From NCBI GenBank assembly GCA_947585795.1, contig CANPXG010000012.1:1-51806 (forward strand): a DNA stretch of 51,806 nt, written 5' to 3'. Below, one piece after another: positions 15,975 through 24,267 of this stretch. Numbering within the stretch: the first letter of the stretch is position 1; every line of letters starts with the position of its first letter. The translations under genes and the position numbers were made by a program. This stretch comes from an uncultured Clostridia bacterium. GTDB taxonomy: Bacteria > Bacillota > Clostridia > UBA1381. The notes under the pieces are model-generated. The model did no database searches. It was not told the DNA's origin and was given only the letters and a program-made list of their open reading frames with translations.

Positions 15975-18695
15975 TTATTGGTTTTTGCCGCAGCAGTGCT
16001 TGTATTTTTTACCGCTGCCGCAGGGGCAGGGATCGTTTCTGCCGGGCTTTTTCTTCGCCTTTTTCGTCTGTGAAAGCGAACCGTCACCGCCGGTATCTAA
16101 GGGCTTCGCCACCTGCTCGCGCTCTATTTTTATGCGCGGCTGCGCCGTTAAGACATAACGCACGGTATCGCGCTTGATATTGTCGAGCATAGCCTCGTAG
16201 AGCTCGCTGCCGACGTTTCTGTACTCCATAACGGGATCGTGCTGACCGTAAGCCCTAAGACCTATCTCGCGCTTTACGTGCTCCATCTCGTCGAGGTGGT
16301 CCATCCAAAGAGTATCGACAACGCGGAGCATGAGCACTCTCTCGAGCTCGCGCATGTTCTCGCCAAATATTTCCTCCTGCTCGGCGTAACGCCTCATAGC
16401 TATGTCCATGAGCGTATCCTTCACGTCCGCGCGGGTGATCGTTTCCATGTCCTCCTCGGGGATAACAAACTCGCCCTTCGCGTTGAGGCTTTGGTTCGCG
16501 AACTCCGTGAGCGCGCGTATGTTCCATTCCTCGGGCACTTCGGAAATGCCTATAAAGTCGTCAAGAGCGCCATCTATCGAGGACTCTATCATGTTCTTTA
16601 TCGTGCCGCTTATGTCCTCGCCGTCAAGTACAGTCTGACGCTGAGCGTAAATAATTTTACGCTGCTCGTTCATGACCTCGTCGTACTGGAGGACGTGCTT
16701 ACGTGAGTCGAAGTTGCGGCTTTCGAGCGTCTTTTGCGCGTTTTCGATAGCGTTTGTGAGCATTTTTGCCTCGATAGGTTCGTCCTCTTCAAGACCTAAG
16801 GCGTTTACCATCGTCTTTACCTTGTCACTGCCGAAAATTCTCATAAGGTCGTCCTCGAGTGACAGGAAGAACTTGGACGCGCCGGGATCGCCCTGACGAC
16901 CGGCACGACCGCGCAGCTGGTTGTCGATACGTCTTGACTCGTGGCGCTCCGTGCCTATTATGAACAAGCCGCCGAGCGATTTTACTTCCTCCTGCTCGGG
17001 ACGTATCTGCTCCTTGAACTTATCGTTAAGCTCGGTGAATACCTTTCTCGCGTTTATAATTTCCTCGTCGTCCGTGTCGCCAAATCCTGTAGCCTCGGCG
17101 ATAAGCTCGTCGCTAAAGCCCTGCTTCGCCATTTCGTGCTTAGCCATGTACTCCGCGTTACCGCCAAGCATAATGTCGGTACCGCGTCCCGCCATGTTCG
17201 TGGCGATCGTTACAGCGCCTTTTTTACCCGCCTGAGCGATAATTTCCGCTTCTTTAGCGTGATACTTCGCATTCAGTACCTCGTGCTTAATGCCCGCGCG
17301 CTTTAACAGCGCCGACAGTATCTCCGACTTATCGACGTTGACCGTGCCGACAAGCACCGGCTGTCCCTTTTCGTGGCACTCCTGTATCTGACGGATGACC
17401 GCCATGAACTTGCCCTTTTCGGTTTTAAACACAACGTCGTGCATATCCTCACGGATAACGGGTTTATTCGTCGGAACGGCGACAACGTCGAGCTTGTATA
17501 TATGCTGAAACTCCTCCTCTTCGGTAAGCGCCGTACCGGTCATACCGGAGAGCTTGCCGTACAGGCGGAAGAAGTTTTGGAACGTTATCGTCGCGAGCGT
17601 TCTCGACTCGTTTTCGATCTTAACGCCCTCTTTCGCCTCGATAGCCTGATGCAGACCGTCGCTGTAGCGTCTGCCGGGCATTATACGTCCCGTAAACTCG
17701 TCGACGATCATAACCTGACCGTCCTGAACAACGTACTGCTGGTCGCGGTGCATAACGCCGTTCGCCTGAAGCGCCTGGTTGATGTGGTGCTGAAGCTTCA
17801 TGTTGTCGGGATCGGAAAGATTTTCCACTCCGAAGCCCTGCTCCGCTTTTCTTACGCCTCTTTCGGTGAGCATCGCGGTACGCGCCTTTTCGTCAACGAT
17901 ATAGTCAGCGTCAAGATCCTCGTCGAGCTGCTTGTCGTCATGCTCCGTTACGACGTGCTTTTTAAGACGCTTAACGAACATGTCCGCCACGCGGTACAAT
18001 TCGTTCGCGTCCTCACCCATACCTGAAATAATAAGCGGCGTTCTCGCCTCGTCGATAAGTATGGAGTCCACCTCGTCCACGATGGCGTAATTGTGACCGC
18101 GCTGTACCATTTCCTCCTTGTGCACGACCATGTTGTCACGAAGGTAGTCAAAACCCAATTCGTTATTTGTGCCGTAGGTGATGTCCGCGGCGTAAGCCTC
18201 ACGGCGCTCGTTATTGTCGAGGTCGTGTATGATAAGACCGACGCTCATGCCGAGGAAGCGGTACACCTTACCCATCCACTCACTGTCACGCTTCGCGAGA
18301 TAGTCATTGACGGTAACGATATGTACGCCGTTGCCCGTAAGACCGTTAAGGTACGCCGGAAGCGTGGACACGAGCGTTTTACCTTCACCCGTTTTCATCT
18401 CGGCGATACGTCCCTGATGCAGTATGATACCGCCGACCACCTGCACGTAAAAGTGCTTCATGCCCAGTACTCTCCAGCTTGCCTCGCGCATTACCGCGTA
18501 GGCTTCGGGGAGAATATCGTCAAGTGTTTCTCCGTTTTTAAGTCTTTCCTTGAACTCGGGCGTTTTGGCTTTAAGCTCCGCGTCGGACAGCTTTTGCATG
18601 TCCGGTTCGAGAGCTATTACTTTGTCCGCGATGGGGTAAACCTTTTTAAGCTCCCTGTCGGAATACGAGCCAAATACCTTTTCAAATATACCCAT
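15975..18695 (-). CDS. secA: Preprotein translocase ATPase SecA
   Basis: 906 aa, the motor of Sec-dependent export, at the inner face of the membrane with SecYEG. N-terminal motor: [21 protein letters not shown], Walker A TGEGKT (102-107), [19 protein letters not shown]. Second motor domain: [12 protein letters not shown] and [17 protein letters not shown]. The C-terminus ends in the SEC-C zinc motif [16 protein letters not shown], which binds SecB-like or ribosomal partners. Length is slightly above the Bacillus type. It is upstream of prfB, with a good ribosome site before ATG 18695. Confidence 0.97.
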   Translation of the reverse strand: MGIFEKVFGSYSDRELKKVYPIADKVIALEPDMQKLSDAELKAKTPEFKERLKNGETLDDILPEAYAVMREASWRVLGMKHFYVQVVGGIILHQGRIAEMKTGEGKTLVSTLPAYLNGLTGNGVHIVTVNDYLAKRDSEWMGKVYRFLGMSVGLIIHDLDNNERREAYAADITYGTNNELGFDYLRDNMVVHKEEMVQRGHNYAIVDEVDSILIDEARTPLIISGMGEDANELYRVADMFVKRLKKHVVTEHDDKQLDEDLDADYIVDEKARTAMLTERGVRKAEQGFGVENLSDPDNMKLQHHINQALQANGVMHRDQQYVVQDGQVMIVDEFTGRIMPGRRYSDGLHQAIEAKEGVKIENESRTLATITFQNFFRLYGKLSGMTGTALTEEEEFQHIYKLDVVAVPTNKPVIREDMHDVVFKTEKGKFMAVIRQIQECHEKGQPVLVGTVNVDKSEILSALLKRAGIKHEVLNAKYHAKEAEIIAQAGKKGAVTIATNMAGRGTDIMLGGNAEYMAKHEMAKQGFSDELIAEATGFGDTDDEEIINARKVFTELNDKFKEQIRPEQEEVKSLGGLFIIGTERHESRRIDNQLRGRAGRQGDPGASKFFLSLEDDLMRIFGSDKVKTMVNALGLEEDEPIEAKMLTNAIENAQKTLESRNFDSRKHVLQYDEVMNEQRKIIYAQRQTVLDGEDISGTIKNMIESSIDGALDDFIGISEVPEEWNIRALTEFANQSLNAKGEFVIPEEDMETITRADVKDTLMDIAMRRYAEQEEIFGENMRELERVLMLRVVDTLWMDHLDEMEHVKREIGLRAYGQHDPVMEYRNVGSELYEAMLDNIKRDTVRYVLTAQPRIKIEREQVAKPLDTGGDGSLSQTKKAKKKPGRNDPCPCGSGKKYKHCCGKNQ

Positions 18696-18883
18696 TGTAT
18701 TTTTCTCCTCTATAATTTATATAATATTATCGTCTGTAAAGCCGCATAAAAGGGGATTTTACATTAATTACTATGTAGTATACCACAATTATCGGTCAAT
18801 TACTACTGTTTTTTATAAACTTTTTGTAAATTTGAGTAAATTAACCAATACATTAAGACGGAAAAAGGGTGTATTTTCCCGCA

Positions 18884-21010
18884 TTATACCACAGTAAGCG
18901 TGTCTTTTATGTATTTTTTCGTGTTAGAGCCGACCATAATTTCAAATTCACCCTTCTCAACAACGCGTTTTAAGCCGTGCGTCACGAGCGCAAGGTCTTT
19001 TACGTCAAGTCTTAGCGTCACGGTCTTTTTCTCACCCGCCCCGATAAATACCTTCTCGAAGGCTTTAAGCTCTTTTACGGGAGTGAGTATCGAGCTTACG
19101 ACGTCGTTTACGAACAGCATGACCGTTTCCTTGCCGTCCATCGCGCCGTTGTTTTTAACGTCCACGCTCACCTCCACAACGTCGTTTTCCGTCACGGTCT
19201 TTTTCGACAGCCGCAAATTTGAATACTCGTACTCGGAAAAGGAAAGTCCGTCGCCGAAGTCGTACACGTTCCCTTCGTCAATGTCCATGTAACGTCCGCC
19301 GTGCCAGCCGCCGTAGCCGTTATAGTAGCACGGAGTCTGCGCGCTGTGGCGCGGGAATGAGATCGTCAGCTTACCGCTTGGGTTGAAGCGTCCGGCGATA
19401 AGCTCCGCCGCCGCAAGTCCGCCGTAGTCGCCGCCGTTAAACATTTCTATGACCGCGTCACAGTTTTCCTTAAGGTACTGTATGCAAAGCGGCTTACAGT
19501 TTACGAGCACGGCTATAAGCTTTTTTTGTGTCCCCTTAAGGCGCTTCAAAAGCTCGAGCTGTATCGGCGTAAGGGAAATGTCCGCCCTGTCGCGGTACTC
19601 GCCGTTTTGGGCAAGACAGTCACCCAAAACGCATATTACAACGTCGGCTTTTTTCGCCGCCTTCACAGCCTTGTCTGTTTCGTTTTCGTGACCGAAAATG
19701 TCACAGCCCTTTTCGTAAAGTATACGGCTTTTCTTAAATACTTCCCTCATGCCGTCAAGCACGGTGTAATACTCGCCCAAAGGCTTTACGTCCCGTTTCG
19801 GCTCGGGGTGAGAAAAGTACGTCCAGTCGCCGTAAAGCGCGCGAACGTCGTCCGCGTTAGGTCCTATTACGGCTATGGTTTTAGTGTCCCCGTCAAGCGG
19901 CAGCGCGCTGTCGTTTTTAAGAAGCACGATACTTTCTCTCGCAAGCTCGTGATTTATTTTTTTGTGTCCCTCACACGCTATGACGCTTTTTTCGGGACGC
20001 TTTTTTCCGTCGAAAAGACCAAGGCGGAATTTTACGCGTAAAATTCTGCGTACCGCGTCGTCGATGAGGCTCATGTGGATTTTTTTATTCTTTAAAAGCG
20101 ACAGGACGCACTCGTAAAATTCGTGCGTGTTCATGCTCATGTCGTTGCCCGCCTCGATCGCCGCGCGCGACGCGTCGGTAAGATTTTCGGCGAAGTGTTG
20201 ATTTGTAACGAGCGAGCGCACGTTCTCCCAGTCGGTCACGACGAAGCCCTTAAAGCCCAGCTCGTCTTTTAAGATTTCGCGTAAAAGACGTTTGTTCGCG
20301 GTGAGAGGCTTCGCGTCGATCGAGCCGTAGGCGGTCATCACGGAGCCGCAGCCCGCGTCCACAGCCTTCTTAAACGGCGGCAAAAATACCTCGCGAATTT
20401 TACGCTCCGTCACCTCGCTGTCGTACGCGTCGCGTCCGCCCGTCGCTTCGCCGTAGGCTATGTAGTGCTTCGCGCAGGAGATTATAAGGTTCTCGTCCTC
20501 GTAGCCCTCGATTATAGCCTTTCCCATTTCGCCTACAACATAACTGTCCTCGCCGAACGTTTCGTCCACGCGTCCCCACCTCAGGTCGCGTCCGATACAG
20601 AGCACGGGTGAAAACGTCCAGTCAAGACCGTCCGCGCATACCTCGCGCGCCGTGACGCGTCCCATTTCCTTTATAAGTTCGCGGTTAAAGCTGCACGACG
20701 CGGCAAGCTGCGACGGGAATACGGTCGCGCCGTTACGGAGCGCGTGACCGTGTATCGCGTCTATGCCGAGCAGCGGAGGTATGCCGAGGCGCGTCGAAGC
20801 CGCTTTTTCGCGTATCTCGTCACATTCCTCACCGAGCACGTGCAGAAACGAGCCCACGCCGAGGGTTTTGTACTTTTCGTAGTCCTCGCCGCTTAGCGTG
20901 TTGTAGCTCACCTGCAGCATCTGCCCCACTTTTTCCTCATCGCTCATGCGCGATAGCAAGTCGCTGACGCGCGATTCTATGTCCGCGTTTTTGTCCTTGT
21001 ATATTTCCAT
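18884..21010 (-). CDS. Glycoside hydrolase family 3 beta-glucosidase-like
   Basis: 708 aa with no signal peptide, so cytoplasmic. GH3 N-terminal barrel: IESRVSDLLSRMSDEEKVGQM, GIPPLLGIDAIHG, KHYIAYGEATGGRDA, and the nucleophile loop GFKGFVVTDWENV (Asp of TDW). GH3 C-terminal domain: LARESIVLLKNDSALPL, VIGPNADDVRALYGDW, then the fibronectin-III-like domain VSVDVKNNGAMDGKETVMLF. Family enzymes cleave terminal beta-glucosides or xylosides; the exact substrate is unknown. Three copies of the GGGGACAC word lie in the middle (19523-19970). It has its own promoter at 21042-21070 and is divergent from the NdpA-like gene. Confidence 0.92.
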   Translation of the reverse strand: MEIYKDKNADIESRVSDLLSRMSDEEKVGQMLQVSYNTLSGEDYEKYKTLGVGSFLHVLGEECDEIREKAASTRLGIPPLLGIDAIHGHALRNGATVFPSQLAASCSFNRELIKEMGRVTAREVCADGLDWTFSPVLCIGRDLRWGRVDETFGEDSYVVGEMGKAIIEGYEDENLIISCAKHYIAYGEATGGRDAYDSEVTERKIREVFLPPFKKAVDAGCGSVMTAYGSIDAKPLTANKRLLREILKDELGFKGFVVTDWENVRSLVTNQHFAENLTDASRAAIEAGNDMSMNTHEFYECVLSLLKNKKIHMSLIDDAVRRILRVKFRLGLFDGKKRPEKSVIACEGHKKINHELARESIVLLKNDSALPLDGDTKTIAVIGPNADDVRALYGDWTYFSHPEPKRDVKPLGEYYTVLDGMREVFKKSRILYEKGCDIFGHENETDKAVKAAKKADVVICVLGDCLAQNGEYRDRADISLTPIQLELLKRLKGTQKKLIAVLVNCKPLCIQYLKENCDAVIEMFNGGDYGGLAAAELIAGRFNPSGKLTISFPRHSAQTPCYYNGYGGWHGGRYMDIDEGNVYDFGDGLSFSEYEYSNLRLSKKTVTENDVVEVSVDVKNNGAMDGKETVMLFVNDVVSSILTPVKELKAFEKVFIGAGEKKTVTLRLDVKDLALVTHGLKRVVEKGEFEIMVGSNTKKYIKDTLTVV
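19523..19970 (-). repeat. Three intragenic copies of the GGGGACAC word in the GH3 gene
   Basis: Plus-strand TTTTTGTGTCCCC (19523-19535), TTTTAGTGTCCCC (19879-19891) and a one-mismatch TTTTTGTGTCCCT (19959-19971). On the coding strand they encode KGTQKK, DGDTKT and EGHKKI. All are in the same orientation relative to the gene, as in the 418-aa gene at 2135-3391. Confidence 0.78.
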
Positions 21011-21041
21011 ATCAAATACCGCCTTTTAACGTGTTAATTAA

Positions 21042-21070
21042 AGTATATCCGTCCGTAAAGCGTTTGTCAA
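21042..21070 (-). promoter_or_regulatory. GH3 gene promoter
   Basis: Minus strand TTGACA (21070-21065), 17-nt spacer, TATACT (21047-21042). It is back to back with the NdpA-like gene promoter, only two bases apart. Confidence 0.78.
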
Positions 21071-21072
21071 TG

Positions 21073-21101
21073 TTTACATTCGCGCGAATTTGTGATAAAA
21101 T
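21073..21101 (+). promoter_or_regulatory. NdpA-like gene promoter with ATTCGCGCGAAT palindrome
   Basis: TTTACA (21073-21078), 17-nt spacer, TAAAAT (21096-21101). The spacer carries the perfect 12-bp palindrome ATTCGCGCGAAT (21078-21089). A near copy of this promoter, including GCGCGAATT and GTG before the -10, drives the DtxR-like gene at 22184-22212. Confidence 0.75.
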
Positions 21102-21142
21102 ACGGTTAGTATAAAAATGTTGGTCGGAAAGGCGGTTAAAAA

Positions 21143-22156
21143 ATGATAACATCACTGAAAAAAGCGGTGCTTCACATACTGGACGCGGCGGGCGGCGTGA
21201 GCGTTTATTCGGACGGTGAGCTTGACGTTTCGGACGCGGGCGTAAACAGCTTTATAACGAAGCACATAGAAAAAATATTCGAGGACGCGTCGCTTCGTAC
21301 CGGCGAATTTGCCGATAACAGCGGGTTTAAATATCACCTTACGGAATATATAAAGGACGGGGAGGATACGTTTAATGCGCTGTCAAAATTTATCGCGCAG
21401 CGTGTTTACGACGCTCTAACGTCGTCGGACAAGCCGGAGGCTTGCGACCTCATAGTATGCGACTGCATAATAAACGATTTGCCGGTGCTTGCCGTTTTAA
21501 AGTGCGACAACAAGATCGGCTACACGCATCAGGTCACGCAGGAGGACGGTAAGGTCAGAAATCAAATCATAAACCATTACGCCATTTTGCCGACAACGTC
21601 GCATAAAATAAGCGAATGCGCGTTTGTAAATCTCGCGGACTTTACGATAAAGTACAAGGGTAAAAAGCGCAATATAGACGGTGAAGCGACAGATCTTATG
21701 GCGGACGCGGTGCTGGAGTGCATATACGATATTTCCTCACGCGAGTCGGTGAACGCCGTTAAGCGTATCGCGAAGAAGGTCACGGAGGAAAACGGCGGCG
21801 ACTCTATCGAAACAATGTCGAAGATGAAGGAGTACGTGACGGAAACGGTCGAGGGGGGTGAAAAGAAGTACATAGAAACGGACAAGGTAGCGGATAAAAT
21901 ATTCGACGGCAGACCGAGTATGCGCGACGAATTTCTGCAGAAAATAGAAAAGGCGAACGTGCCGCAAAGAGTGGCGGTGAACAGCTACGTCACAAAAAAG
22001 CTCGCGTCAAACGTCAAGCTCGTGACCGACATCGGCGTGGAGCTTACATTCCCCGCCGAGTATTACCAAAACAGCGAGTATATAGAATTTATCAATAACG
22101 AGGACGGCACGATCTCCATTCAGATAAACAATATCGGTGAGGTCATAAATAAGTAG
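21143..22156 (+). CDS. Nucleoid-associated protein, NdpA/YejK-like
   Basis: 337 aa, soluble. N-terminus SLKKAVLHILDAAGGVSVYS, then AQRVYDAL, CDCIINDLPVLAVLKCDNK and NHYAILPTTSHKISECAFVNL; the whole form matches the Firmicute 37-kDa nucleoid-associated (NdpA) family. Its role in DNA organisation is known only loosely. The C-terminal VGVELTFPAEYYQNSEYIEF-like segment is a usual ending. It is a single gene with its own promoter (21073-21101) and is followed by the DtxR-like regulator 87 nt downstream. Confidence 0.85.
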   Translation: MITSLKKAVLHILDAAGGVSVYSDGELDVSDAGVNSFITKHIEKIFEDASLRTGEFADNSGFKYHLTEYIKDGEDTFNALSKFIAQRVYDALTSSDKPEACDLIVCDCIINDLPVLAVLKCDNKIGYTHQVTQEDGKVRNQIINHYAILPTTSHKISECAFVNLADFTIKYKGKKRNIDGEATDLMADAVLECIYDISSRESVNAVKRIAKKVTEENGGDSIETMSKMKEYVTETVEGGEKKYIETDKVADKIFDGRPSMRDEFLQKIEKANVPQRVAVNSYVTKKLASNVKLVTDIGVELTFPAEYYQNSEYIEFINNEDGTISIQINNIGEVINK

Positions 22157-22183
22157 CGCGGCTTTTTCACGCAAATTTTCGCC

Positions 22184-22212
22184 TTTACAATATGCGCGAA
22201 TTGTGGTAAAAT
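22184..22212 (+). promoter_or_regulatory. Promoter of the DtxR-like regulator
   Basis: TTTACA (22184-22189), 17-nt spacer containing GCGCGAATT, TAAAAT (22207-22212). It is nearly the same as the promoter at 21073-21101, suggesting shared control. Confidence 0.75.
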
Positions 22213-22243
22213 ATATATAAATTATTGATGAGGAGTCGATAAA

Positions 22244-22609
22244 ATGGAATTACATGAATCCGGCGAAATGTATCTCGAAACAATTCTTATACTTAAAAAT
22301 CGTTTCGGATATGTGCGGTCGATAGATATAGCGAATGAGATGAAGGTGTCCAAGCCGAGCGTGAGCCGCGCGGTGGCGCTGCTTAAAGGCAGCGGCTACA
22401 TCACGTTTGATCCAAACGGTATGATCTTGCTTACCGACAGCGGCAGCGACGTGGCGGAAAAGATATACGAGCGCCATAAGCTCCTTACGAAGTTCCTTAT
22501 TTCGATAGGCGTAAAAGACGAAACCGCCTCGCATGACGCTTGTAAGATAGAGCACGTAATAAGCGATGAAACGTTTGCGTGTCTTAAGAGGGCAATGCAC
22601 GAAGAGTAA
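22244..22609 (+). CDS. DtxR/MntR-family metal-dependent regulator (short)
   Basis: 121 aa from ATG 22244 after GAGGAGTC. A winged HTH fills residues 1-60: LHESGEMYLETILILKNRFG, VRSIDIANEMKVSKPSVSRAVALLKGSGYI and an acidic wing. A dimerisation and metal domain follows, with HKLLTKFLISIGV and DACKIEHVISDETFACLK; candidate metal ligands are Glu, His and Cys in HDACKIEHVIS. There is no SH3-like third domain, as in MntR-type proteins. It probably represses metal uptake genes; the target is unknown. The twin promoters nearby could be its own sites. Confidence 0.85.
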   Translation: MELHESGEMYLETILILKNRFGYVRSIDIANEMKVSKPSVSRAVALLKGSGYITFDPNGMILLTDSGSDVAEKIYERHKLLTKFLISIGVKDETASHDACKIEHVISDETFACLKRAMHEE

Positions 22610-22611
22610 AC

Positions 22612-22653
22612 AAAAAAACAGACCTCCGAATAATGTCGGTCGTCTGTTTTTTT
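22612..22653. terminator. Bidirectional terminator
   Basis: AAAAAAACAGAC (22612-22623) pairs with GTCTGTTTTTTT (22642-22653), with inner CCGA/TCGG pairing and loop ATAATG. It terminates the DtxR-like gene and, in reverse, the polysaccharide operon that ends at 22652. Confidence 0.9.
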
Positions 22654-23320
22654 AGTACGCTCCGCGTTTAAACAAAACCGCGAATACTGTTTTTAATATA
22701 AGCTTCGCGTCGAGCAGGAGGTTCCTGCGCTTTATGTACCGCATATCCATATCCATCCAATCGACAAACGACAGCTCGCTCCTGCCGTATGCCTGCCAAA
22801 AGCAGGTAAGTCCCGGCTTTATGAGCAGCCTCTGCGACTGGTAGGAATTGTACTGTTCCACCTCTTTTACAAGCGGCGGGCGCGGTCCCACCACGGACAT
22901 GTCGCCCTTTAAAATATTCACAAGCTGAGGAAGCTCGTCTATGCTGTACTTGCGTATAAACTTGCCCGTTTTCGTGATGCGCGGATCGTTTTTCATTTTG
23001 AAAACCGGTCCGTCCATTTCGTTGTACTTCATCAGGTCACCCTGAAGAAACTCAGCATTTTGGCACATGCTGCGGAACTTGTACATCCGAAACACCCTGC
23101 CGTCCTTGCCGACGCGCTCCTGCGTGTAAAACGCCGGTCCGCCGTCACGCCTCACGGCTATTGCCGTCACAAGGAAAATCGGCGAAAGTACCGCGAGAGC
23201 GACGCACGCGCAAACTATGTCGCACGCGCGCTTTATACACTCGTACACGGGCTTATGCAAGTCCTCGGGTGTTATTATAATTTCTGTGCCGTCCTGTTTG
23301 TTTATCTCCCGCGATACCAT
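22652..23320 (-). CDS. Undecaprenyl-phosphate sugar phosphotransferase (initiating enzyme)
   Basis: 222 aa. It transfers sugar-1-phosphate from a nucleotide sugar to undecaprenyl phosphate at the membrane, the first step of repeat-unit assembly. One membrane/re-entrant segment DIVCACVALAVLSPIFLVTAIAV (about 27-50) is followed by the catalytic PglC/WbaP core: GPAFYTQERVGKDG, MYKFRSM, FIRKYSIDELPQLVNILKGD, MSVVGPRPPL, KPGLTCFWQAYGRSE. This is the short catalytic-only form. It is the last gene of the polysaccharide operon. The sugar specificity (Gal, Glc, or a modified HexNAc) cannot be read. Confidence 0.93.
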   Translation of the reverse strand: MVSREINKQDGTEIIITPEDLHKPVYECIKRACDIVCACVALAVLSPIFLVTAIAVRRDGGPAFYTQERVGKDGRVFRMYKFRSMCQNAEFLQGDLMKYNEMDGPVFKMKNDPRITKTGKFIRKYSIDELPQLVNILKGDMSVVGPRPPLVKEVEQYNSYQSQRLLIKPGLTCFWQAYGRSELSFVDWMDMDMRYIKRRNLLLDAKLILKTVFAVLFKRGAY

Positions 23321-23337
23321 TCTGCCTCACTTTCTCA

Positions 23338-24249
23338 TCAATACCATCCTATGTCCACAACCGTTATTTCAGGTTTATTGTTTATTCTCGGCACAATTCC
23401 CGATTTACCGAGTCCCCTTGTGATGATCAGCTTACTGTTGCCTATCTCGTGGTAACCGTCGCAAAGCTCGGGAAAAAATCCCTGGTCAGCCGCGTACAAG
23501 CCGCCTATTATCGGCACGCGCACCTGACCGCCGTGCGCGTGTCCCGCGAGCGCAAGGTCTATCGGGTATTCGTCCAGCACGCCCTGAAAGTTTTCTGGGT
23601 AGTGATTGAGCACAAGCTTGAAATGGTCGGAATCCTTTTCCATCGCCTTATAGAAAAATTCCAAGCCGTATTCGTAAAACTCCTGCGGATTTTGCGTCAA
23701 TCCTATAATATCAATGTTGTTTCCGTTTATGTTTACCGTTTCACACTCGTTGTTTAAAATATTCACGCCCGTTTCTTTCACGTCGTTGTAAATATTGGAT
23801 TTACCGAAAAGCATAGCGTCTATCTCGTGGTTGCCAAGACTGTAGTACACGGGCGCGGTCTTTTTCAGCTCCTTCACAAGCGTCAGCACACAGCCATAGT
23901 TGTCGGGCTGGTTTTCCATGTTCATGTCGCCGACTATCGCGATGAGGTCGGGACTGAGATTTTTGATCTCAGTCACCAATCTCTCATTATTCGTTCCGAA
24001 TTCCTTCAGGTGCATATCGGAAATACACACGATACGCACGTTGTCCACGACCTTGTTCGACTGTACCTGATAGAAGGTCTTTTCAAGCTGTTCGTTTTGG
24101 TATATGGTGCTCACCGTGCCCAATGCTATGAGCAGCACTATGGTCAAAATGATGATCGGCAGCTTTCTGACTTTTTTCTCCCGATATTCTTTAGGCACCT
24201 CGACGGTCGTTTCCACAGCCGCAGGCTCTATATGCTCGTTATCAGCCAT
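23338..24249 (-). CDS. Membrane-anchored calcineurin-like metallophosphoesterase
   Basis: 303 aa. A charged N-terminus and a transmembrane helix (about 30-48, LPIIILTIVLLIALGTVS) precede an extracytoplasmic phosphoesterase domain with the full metal set: SDMH (77-80), GDMN (107-110), GNHE (139-142), LNHYPE, and GHAHGG. This is the YkuE/YpbG-like type of metallophosphoesterase. It lies between the Wzz-GGDEF gene and the initiating transferase in the polysaccharide operon, where a Wzb-type protein phosphatase might be expected. It may act on a lipid-linked or undecaprenyl-pyrophosphate intermediate (inference). Confidence 0.85.
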   Translation of the reverse strand: MADNEHIEPAAVETTVEVPKEYREKKVRKLPIIILTIVLLIALGTVSTIYQNEQLEKTFYQVQSNKVVDNVRIVCISDMHLKEFGTNNERLVTEIKNLSPDLIAIVGDMNMENQPDNYGCVLTLVKELKKTAPVYYSLGNHEIDAMLFGKSNIYNDVKETGVNILNNECETVNINGNNIDIIGLTQNPQEFYEYGLEFFYKAMEKDSDHFKLVLNHYPENFQGVLDEYPIDLALAGHAHGGQVRVPIIGGLYAADQGFFPELCDGYHEIGNSKLIITRGLGKSGIVPRINNKPEITVVDIGWY

Positions 24250-24267
24250 TACCTTATCCTCCTATCG

